A DNA stretch of 64,000 bases from Ancylostoma caninum (Eukaryota; Nematoda; Chromadorea; Rhabditida; Ancylostomatidae), in NCBI GenBank assembly GCA_037903475.1, contig JBAJFG010000643.1, forward strand, positions 2,914,001-2,978,000, given 5' to 3'. Numbering within the stretch: the stretch's first letter is position 1; each line of letters begins with the position of its first letter. This document shows positions 55,961-64,000 of the stretch, one piece after another. Below the pieces are notes generated by a model. The model was not told the DNA's origin, made no database searches, and was given only the letters and a program-made list of their open reading frames with translations. The translations under genes were made by a program, and so were the position numbers.

Positions 55961-57058
55961 ATGGGGAACGAACTTCTCATTCGCATACTCAACTCATAAG
56001 AAGGACTTCATGTTTGGGCCCATTGGAAGATTTGTTCTGCTTCTCTTATACGTAACTTATAAGAAGGTTTTTGAATTTGAGCCCAGTTAATGATTAATTT
56101 TGCTTATTTGTTAATTTTCTAAGCATTTTGTACGTGTTGAGCTTTTGCACATGCCTCAAGTGGCTGCCCCACCCCACTTTCTAGCGTCCCGAAGGGGCGC
56201 TAGTAATCCAGAAGGCAAGATTGACCGTAGAGTGCAAAAGGATTTCTGAACCAACATGTTATGATTTCTGACGTTCTTCATTGACTTTGTGCTCTACATG
56301 GAGTCACAGTGTCCAAAAAAGTTATCAACTAGTCCTACAGATTCAGGATTGTCAGATAAGCCTCCCGGTTCTACATACATCCTGACATTGAGTTGAAACT
56401 CTGTCGTCTGAGCAGGCGGGGCTTAGGCCACTTGGCGTCATTCTAGCAGATGAATCCAAGTTTAATCGAGAGTGTCGGACAAAGTACAAAGTGAAGTAAG
56501 TTTGTGGATTGGCACACAGAAGGAAGCATAATCCTCATCCAGGAATGGCTCATCAGCAGAACAGAAATCGGAATGGAAAGCGATTGAATCGACAACTTTT
56601 CACACATTTTTTTCGGAAGTAGGATGCAATGTATAGATTGAAATCAGAAATGTTGCAGGATACAACCGAAATGTGTGATGCTACGTAGAAGCTTGCTTTT
56701 ATGGTCCACAGATAGCAAATGTGCAGCGTATGTGAAAAGGAGGCGGTGTCACTGTTGCATGATTGGCTGAAACACCTGCTCCCACCCTTGAAGTTCTACT
56801 CATTCTCTTCTGCGGGCTGCTGCGCTATAGGTACATGCTGACAAATATGAGAAGGAAGAGGAGAAGGGTTGACGCTGAAAGGTGGGCAGAGGACTTGTGT
56901 GACCAATGGAATAGCAGCGGCCCCGCCCCTTCTCCCGCACAATGAGCCACTACCGCAGTGGAGTGCATCAGTTATCAGTGGAGCTTTTATGATAGATTCT
57001 CCTACTCGACAGGGGGAGCTTAAAGAGAAGGTCGGCAGGGTATAGTATATAGTAAACA
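55961..57058. other. Stretch without genes right of the satellite
   Basis: Apart from the palindromic element at 56731-56943 I see no gene or RNA. Confidence 0.5.
56731..56943. mobile_element. MITE with GC-box/CCAAT-bearing arms, second member
   Basis: The left arm GTGAAAAGGAGGCGGTGTCA continues to TGATTGGCTG; the right arm GACCAATGG continues to GCAGCGGCCCCGCCCCTTCT. Layout and words match the element at 43043-43250. The ends are not exactly defined. Confidence 0.55.
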
Positions 57059-57330
57059 CAGTGGCAGAAAGTGGGCGGGAGGGGGGGCGTGGGAAGAAAA
57101 GTGGGGTCTCCGCCGTTTTGGGGACCCAGACGGAAAATAAAATTAATAATAATATTAATTATAATAATAAACAATAAATAAAAAATATATTAAAAATAAT
57201 AATAAAAATAAACAATTAAAAATAAACTAACACAAGATTTTTATTTGTATTGTAAAGTAATTTCGAAAATTTGGCGACCCATTCTCGGGGGGGGGCGCGC
57301 CCCCCCCCCCCCCCCCTGCGTCCGCCACTG
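57059..57330. mobile_element. hAT-type non-autonomous element with perfect 8-bp target duplication
   Basis: The element begins CAGTGGCAGAAAGTGGG and ends CTGCGTCCGCCACTG. The 8 bases AGTAAACA occur immediately on both sides (57051-57058 and 57331-57338). CAGTGGCGG-type ends and an 8-bp duplication are diagnostic of the hAT superfamily. The core is AT-rich (ATAATAAT-like) between G-rich and C-rich arms, with a 9-G run, CGCGC and a 17-base C run. No coding capacity is seen. Confidence 0.9.
57300..57316. repeat. 17-base C homopolymer
   Basis: An uninterrupted C run in the right arm of the hAT element, preceded by a 9-base G run (57287-57295). Together they can form a hairpin or G-quadruplex-type structure. 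Confidence 0.85.
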
Positions 57331-57338
57331 AGTAAACA

Positions 57339-58327
57339 GCACATCAAAATTCTACTTTCTTTTTAAGGAATATTTTTTCTCTAATGGTCTACTGTCAATA
57401 TTTTTCTTTACTTTTTTTTGAATATACCTACAATTCTAAGTTAAAATGGCACATTTCATACTTAGGAAAGGGTTTAATTTCAATTTCTTCCCCAAGTTTC
57501 CTTTGAATGTAGGAAAATACGACGATAAACAAGGGCTTCGATAATCGTGCAGGAGAAACGCAGCACGAAAACAGCGTAATACGTAGAGTAGAAGACCTGA
57601 GGCTATCTCCCCCTACATGCTACCGATCCCTTCTCAATTGCTGCCATACTTCCGCGTTTATTGGTGAAAGAACGAAAGCTTGGGCAACAAATGAGGGAAG
57701 AATAACAGCAACTGGAGAAAGATGCCCTTAACCTCCACACCTGTCATATTACACTATTCAGGCAGCGTTCCTGTTGCACATTTACAAGAGTAAGTGAACG
57801 GACAAACAAACAAAAAACCAGTAAGTCAACAAACGTCTTCACGATAAACAACGTCACATTAATTAGCATCAGAATGGAATTTTTGGATTCTGGTCATGAC
57901 AACATTAGAATTTCAACCATGACTTAGCAAAAACAAATGAGAGAGAATTAATTTCACTGGAAAAGAATTTCCTTATTTCAGTTTGTCGAAAAATCAACTT
58001 TTTAATTACCTAGAATTTAATTATTGCGTTCAATAGTTCAGTGAGCCAAAAATGAAAATGAAGAACAAATTGGAAGATATTTCTCAAGAATATTTTTTGC
58101 AGGAATCATGGAGATCTCAAAGATCTAAAGTAGTTCTATATTACATTGCAAGTTCTATACTTGTAAGTCCTATTCTTGTCTTTTTTTCCATTCATCACGT
58201 TGCGACTTGTCCTACAGTGAATCTTATCCATAGAAAATATAAAAGAAAATGAATATTATCAATTTGAAAAGAAATAAATATGTATAATACCCTCAAAAAG
58301 ACCAAGAACGTCATCAGCTAGCGGCAC
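57339..58327. other. AT-rich stretch, nothing recognised
   Basis: No gene, RNA or repeat was supported. An open frame at 58052-58252 has low-complexity Lys-rich composition and no splice context. Confidence 0.5.
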
Positions 58328-59189
58328 CAGGGCGCAGCACTAGGTGGTCAGTGTCGGTTGAGGAGTACTAAGTCCAGTCGGATTCCTAAATGGGCTACTA
58401 AGAACCTACATACTAAGAACCTACTGGGTGCTTTCAGGAAAAGCAGGTAGCCCTAAAAAAGTGACTTAAATAACCGTTATTGAGACGAAGAATGATTTTT
58501 CAGCAAGAAATGCGTACCATTTAGCAAAGACAGCCCAAATCATCTCAAATTCAAGCTAAAATCCTCGAAAAACCGATCTCAGTACGGAACTGTTTGATCC
58601 CGCTAGAACTCGTTGAAACTTGTTATGGGACCTGTCAGATACAAAAAATTGTCATTGGAGCGTGATTTTTCTCAAACCCGGAACTTTCTCAGGAAATCTC
58701 TCTCGTTTGAAGAAGTGATCCGATACGCTGTCAACTCCAAGGAATGCGCCTAGGTGGTATCAACTCTCCACCACTATGGCAACTTTCGTTTTTGAAAAAA
58801 AAACCGTCATTAATGGTCAAAAATAGTCAAAAACCAGTTTTTGAAGATTTTGACGAGTTTTTTTTTTCGAAAAGGAAGACGGTTTCTTAAAGACGAAGCA
58901 TCAGCAGCCAAAATTCCAACACGATACGTCTCCTACAGGTTGAGCAACACCTGATTATCACTGGAGCGCACCAGAGTGCTGCGTAGGGATGGAGTGAATG
59001 GTTGAACGACAGCGATCTTCAGCCACGATTTTGATGATCCTCCAGACGTGCCTCTCTGAAATCTGCTTGTGTCTAACATCAGTAGACGGTTAGCGGTTGG
59101 CTACGCCCCGGGCATTGGTGCTAAGCCCCCTGAATATGCAGGACGCTACTAAGTCCTGGAGGTCAATGACCACCTGGTGCTGCGCCCTG
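58328..59189. mobile_element. hAT-like non-autonomous element
   Basis: The ends CCAGGGCGCAGCACTAGGTG and CACCTGGTGCTGCGCCCTG are inverted, and the arms go on through GTGGTCA and the ACTTAGTA/TACTAAGT words. The flanks AGCGGCAC (58320-58327) and AGCGGCAG (59190-59197) agree in 7 of 8 bases, fitting an 8-bp duplication. The internal 750 bp shows no open frame of note. Confidence 0.65.
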
Positions 59190-62100
59190 AGCGGCAGATG
59201 CAGTTAGGCATCCAGGCACCTAAGCATACTGTGGAAGTAGCCATAAATTAGCATCCTGAATAGGCCAACAATGATGAAGGTGCCGTCGGAAATTCCAGAA
59301 AATAGAAACTCTCCTCTCCAGTGAATAAGGAAGAAATTTCTGCTGCGGAAGCAAAACCGCCAACAACTTAAGCGCACCCACGTAACAAGGATCGGTGGGA
59401 TTGTTCGCACGTTCGGTCTGCGCAGCCGTAAACAAGTGTTGAGTAATGCGGTTGAATAGAAATACGTTGAAATCATTGTGTTGTCGTGTCGTAGCCGACT
59501 TCAGCAGTCGTATTTTTGCCGAAATCCAAGTCGTGAAAAGATTTTCGAGGTTCATAGTGGCGTCAAGAGTTGTGGACAAGGAAGTATCACAAGAAAGTGT
59601 CAGGCCGTAGGAAGATCCCGTCCCGAGGCGCTAGCAAGTTTCTTCGTGACAGGAAATGCTTCACAGCGAGGAGTAGGATCAAAAATGCTCAATAACTGGA
59701 ACGAATAACAAAGAGAAAAAACCTTCACAAACACATTAGCGGCAATCACATTTTCTTATTCAAAGAGGATTATCCGATACATGCTGTCCAGCAGCTTTGC
59801 ATGGTGTGTCGTCCCAACGGGCCAGGGAATGAGGAACAACTATTTATTCTATATCTTCGTTGATTTACTTATTCTCATTCCTTTCTAGGACTATGGAATC
59901 CCTCGTCGATTACGTAGGGTCAGTGCGTTTAGTTTACCTTCAAAATCACAACGTCATCAGGGGCCTGGAGTTTTTGTATGGATAGAGAAGGAATCATAGC
60001 CATTTCTGGACTTTCCTTGAGACAAATTTATTTATTTATTTATTATATACATGTTGGGAAGTCACAATCCACGAAGAAGGTATATCAAGGCCACGGGGGG
60101 ATTACTGGAGGTTTAAAAAAGTAATAAAGTAACAGATTTTAATTGCGAAATGGCGAGTTTTTCAAACAACTGTTTTTTTTTTCTTCCGGGGAAACAAAAA
60201 CTTAGTGTGAACCACAATGTTTATATAAAGCTAAGCGGCTTGCAGTGAACATGCGCTTATGGGAAGCAGGGAAAAACAAATTCACTGGAAATTTGCCAGC
60301 GGAAATCATCATTGAGAAATCATTTATGGAGAAAATTAATGTCCAGAAAAACCTGAAATAATTCTCTCCAGAGTATTTGGTATCTGGAATCTGGATGCGC
60401 AGAAGGGAGGGGAAGGAGATACCTTTGTTTTATTCTGGAAAAAATTGTTTATTTATTTATTTACTTGGAAGCAGTCAAGGGTGCCTCAGGAAAAAAATGC
60501 TATGAGTATTTCCATTGAGCATAATTAAGTATAGCTTCCTCGATTACTACATGGTAAATGCTATAATTAGGACACAATTACTGACTAGACATTAGATACC
60601 TGTCGATTAATTCGATATTCGAAAATTCGATTCTGAATAAATCTATCGTTTCGATGTTTATGCCATCTATTTTACTCGGCAAAGCACTACTGTAGTGTTA
60701 CTGTACATATACTGTATACTGTAGAAACTGTAGAAAGACCTTTTTCTATCAGAATTCAACCAAAATTTCTACAGGAGGGTTATTTTGCATACAGATTAAG
60801 AATACGAAATCCATTGTCTACCGTTTGAAAAAGATGGAGCAATACAATTCTTCAGTGATGGTAAGGAGGCATTTAGGTCTATCTCTTTTGAATTCTTTGG
60901 ATCTAATCCAAACTGAATAATTAAATGAAATGAGTTATTCGATTTTTATACTCTAATTACAGTAATCGTCTTACATTTTTCGGCGCACTAAGGGCGAGAC
61001 TTATTGCAAATAGTACCCGACGAGACAACAAGGCACAATTTAGGAACTTGCCGTTTAGTAAACAAGGAGTGGATGCACGAGCAGATACACGATCATTCAC
61101 CTTTAAGATAGATTACCTAATACTTGTTCAGCATCAAGCAATACTCAGTATTGGGCGATCCAGACAAACAACGACGCTCATAATCAGAAGAGCGCGAAAT
61201 CTCCCTCCTTCTCTTTAATCCCCGCACCCCCCCCCCCCTCCTCCCGCTCCCGTGTTTATGTCCAATTAAGGCATTCTGTTCCACACATTACCTTTTATTA
61301 CCTTTTATGTGATTACAAGTTTCAATACAAACAAAATCATGTCCGGCTAACTAAGAAGTCTGGGTATTACAGGGACCTCGGTCCCTCCCCTTCCTGTCCA
61401 CTGCTTCGATCATTGGTGCACTAAGGGACATGCTCCACGAAAGGTGAGGTGAAGGAAATTAACAGTCTACACTCAGTTGTCACGCATTTGTACCTTGGAA
61501 TGAAATAAATGCGTTCATACGGACAGCTGTCTCTGAAAGAACGACAGACGGAAGGAAGAAATAAGGTAAAGTAAGGGGTGTTTCTTACCCCGAAGGTCTG
61601 AAATCAGCGAAAATTTTATGCATCTACTTGATTCCTAAAATTAGATTACAGTTGACATCATCAAGAGTTATTCAGAAGTTTTTGCATTATTTCACTAGAA
61701 ATCTGAATCAGCACTGCCTTGGAGGATGCTTAAATCAGTTTTCGCAGCGATGTACGAAGTGATGAAGATGGACTCAGATATTTGGGGATGCCATCCATTA
61801 AACTCGTAGGAAAATCAAATTGGAAATCTATGTCAACTTCGTGGTAAAGTGATGAGGTGGTAAAGGACGTGGTAAAGGAAAACCCAGCAGTGCGGTAACT
61901 TATTGAGCTTTGCCCTTTCTCTCCCCAGTCATCCACTTTGCAGAAAAGCCCTGAGAGGAGAGGAAAGTGCGATTCGATTAGAGTTAGGGCATAAACGAAG
62001 TGCATTTTTCCATGTTCCCATGCGGTTTTCGTTCCTTAATTGGATAAAGAATGTGGAAGCAGCGAAAACCATTAGTTGGTCCCGCTGGGATCATGCAAAA

Positions 62101-62293
62101 GTCTGCTGCTGCGCCTGGATGAACCGTTGAGATCATCCAGAGTAAGGGTGTTCAGGCCACTGTCAAAGATGGGTTAGCTTGGGGGTATCAACACGTTTAC
62201 CCTGGGTAATCTCGAATGAACCGCTTCTGACTGGCTTCATCTGCAAGCCAAGAGTTGTTTTGTCCGCATCTTCATTTACTTCTTAGCGCTATA
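59190..62293. other. Gene-poor stretch before the Tc1-like element
   Basis: The - strand frame 59220-59579 (119 codons, containing TQHLFTAAQTERANNPTDPC) has coding-like composition but no recognised domain and no splice context; it could be a retroelement piece. A 12-C run is at 61227-61238 and a single TTACCCTGGGTAA end at about 62193-62214. Nothing else was supported. Confidence 0.4.
61227..61238. repeat. 12-base C homopolymer
   Basis: An uninterrupted run of 12 C in a C-rich stretch that continues with CTCCTCCCGCTCCC. Confidence 0.85.
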
Positions 62294-63848
62294 TACTGCG
62301 TTTCATAACTATACGACCACCCTATTTTTCTGCAGTACTGGAAGATGCAGCCAAGAAAGACTTTTTCTGTTCCATCCATCAGATTCAGAGATAAGAATAA
62401 CCTCTGAACACCAATTTTCATTGCGCTAGTTTTTCTCGTAACTTTCAATTTCGAATTCATCAATTTCCTCAACGTTTCATAACTATACGACCACTCGTGA
62501 ACAGCTCAATTTTCTTAAAATCCAGAAATGAAACAACACCATTTACAGCAAATTTAATAGGCTATCGTCCTTCTAGGGTTCAAAACCACTTCAATGGGCG
62601 ATTCAACATACTGTTCATCAGATTCTTCAGGAAATCGCTCTCTACATCTTCCCAGGCTTGATGATTGTGGTCTTCAGCTCATAAGTCGTCTGAAATTGAA
62701 GATGATTGCAGTGAACCCATCGTGCTAGGATGCTCGACGAATTCTCCATTGAGTTCAGGCCCGAGCTGCATGTGGGCCAATCCATGACGTTCGCTCTGTT
62801 CTCTAAAAGCCACCTTTTGGTTGCCTGAGTGGCATGCACTTCGGTGTTAACCTGCGGTAATGCATACTTCTGTCAACGATATCCCTCAAAAATAGCAGTA
62901 AATGTTTATGTAAAGTGTCCTGGTACTTCATCGGGTCCATGGATCCCGAAACGAAGACTATCTCTAGTCTGATCTCGGCAGAAACTGACTGAAGGTGGTG
63001 GGGTTCTTTTGCGAACCCTTTCAGTAGCTTATCATGTCGTCAGGTTCGTCCAAATCAAACTTCTTGCACATCTGTGGAGATGATCTGAAAGCATTTCTCG
63101 AAGCCTCATTCGTACTGCTCCGGCTCGGAAAATTATCGGTGGTTTGCTCCAAATTGTGGTCATGTTTCCGTCGAGTGAATCCTTGCTGAATTGTCTTTTA
63201 GAGAAAAATCAGACGTGGAGCGTTCTTCGTAGTTTCTCTTACAACATTTCCGTTGCGGTGTAGCGCTCTCCACACCATGCTGCTTGAGACTGGGAGTTTC
63301 AGTTCTGCTCGGATCTGGTTGAGCCATATGCAACTGTTGGACATTTGCCTGCGGATCTTCCTCTCGTTATGGGCTGTGGGATGTTTCGGCTTTTGTCATT
63401 CTTCTTCTTGTTGTATCCATCAGAATTTTGCAAATAAGTGGAAACGAGACAGTGATTAGAACCACTCTTCGTTCCGATGGCTCAAACACTTAGTCCTGCA
63501 TCGTTCAGAGGCGGGAACTGAGCTCTTTTGGTCTGTGCTTATGGATGTACCGCGAGGAATACTGAGAAAAATGTGAAACTCACCATTTGCCATCCTTGCA
63601 CACCCAAGCAGGAGCGGCAAAGTTTCATCAATTTTCATTATTTGTTAGTGGTCGTATAGATATGAAACGTGGGAAGAACGATCACACCTCCTTTCAGAAC
63701 TTAGCTGATAAGTGTGCGGTGTAGAAATTTGTGCTCCGTGGTTACTTTGTCAGCTGAATCTAATGCTAACTATAGAAAAATTCCAAAATTGCCGCATCAC
63801 GCACAGCTGCAAAAAAATAAAGTGGTCGTATAGTTATGAAACGCAGTG
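62294..63848 (-). mobile_element. Tc1-like transposon with doubled terminal repeats
   Basis: The outer ends ACTGCGTTTCATAACTATAC and GTATAGTTATGAAACGCAGT are inverted and flanked by TA (62292-62293 and 63849-63850). A second copy of the GTTTCATAACTATACGACCA word lies about 180 bp inside each end (62477-62498 and 63648-63671). This gives the inverted-repeat/direct-repeat (IR/DR) layout known from Sleeping Beauty-type Tc1 elements. The - strand between the arms encodes a decayed Tc1 transposase. Length is about 1.55 kb, usual for the family. Confidence 0.85.
62642..63450 (-). pseudogene. Tc1-like transposase, broken
   Basis: On the - strand the C-terminal catalytic part reads ATKRWLLENRANVMDWPTCS followed by SGLNSMENSSSILARWV, which parallels the Tc1 block in which VxxWPxxSPDLNPIENLW contains the last acidic residue of the DDE triad (here E in NSMEN). 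Upstream, SGSMDPMKYQDTLHKHLL matches the segment preceding the second Asp. Further upstream the frame is broken by stops and shifts. Not functional; in this copy the SPD motif has become SGL. Confidence 0.75.
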
Positions 63849-64000
63849 TATAAGTATTGAACACAGTAATAAATGAATAAATATGCTGATTAAACAACGT
63901 ACAGTTTTCATACATAGTGGATATAAAATATAGAATAAATAAGTAAGTAAATAAATACACCAGTAAATAAACAAATAAAAATACTATTCAACATATCAGA
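63849..64000. other. AT-rich tail of the window
   Basis: Simple AT-rich sequence with AAATAAATA-like repeats. No gene is seen. Confidence 0.5.

Overview
The window looks like nuclear DNA of a nematode, probably a clade V strongylid (hookworm-like). The main signs are small exons split by introns with TTTCAG-type acceptors and GTAAGT/GTGAGT donors, acceptor-like AGs just before several start codons as expected for spliced-leader trans-splicing, short TTAGGC (nematode telomere-type) runs, and many Tc1/mariner- and hAT-type elements. The assignment to strongylids is inference. Nothing bacterial or viral was recognised. Most long open frames are shadows of repeats or of real exons, so the genes were assembled by hand from exon, phase and splice-site consistency.

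Genes, left to right. (1) A tropomodulin-family actin pointed-end capping protein on the + strand, nine exons from 4953 to 11987, with an unusual Lys/Pro/Ala-rich tail of about 340 residues; a possible alternative last exon lies at 12611. (2) A two-exon gene for a tiny single-pass membrane protein on the - strand (13126-14775). (3) Two orphan + strand exons, at 14792 and 16594. (4) Glutamate-cysteine ligase modifier subunit (GCLM, glutathione synthesis) on the - strand, eight exons from 33394 down to 29249, one intron using a GC donor. (5) A two-exon + strand gene for a 79-residue, probably mitochondrial, protein (35794-36957). (6) A class A neuropeptide GPCR of the NPY/NPF-like group on the - strand, nine exons from 47356 down to 41026, 365 residues, all seven membrane segments present.

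Mobile DNA fills much of the rest. Two copies (6041-7518 and 37827-39409, opposite orientation) of a TA-flanked inverted-repeat element carry two tRNA-like modules and TTAGGC runs. One copy contains a nested 238-bp MITE, and the other copy supplies the empty site. Other elements are a decayed mariner (24327-26478) interrupted by another MITE, a decayed Tc1-like element with doubled terminal repeats (62294-63848), a 272-bp hAT-type element with a perfect 8-bp target duplication (57059-57330), a second hAT-like element (58328-59189), and several MITE families inside introns.

From 52613 to about 55552 there are some 49 copies of a GC-rich 60-bp satellite whose consensus unit has no stop codon in any of the six frames. 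It produces long but probably meaningless open frames, and it decays into degenerate copies on its right side.

The genes show no operon and no obvious shared pathway. They are a muscle/cytoskeleton gene, a redox gene, a receptor and two small proteins, set among transposons, several of which lie in their introns.
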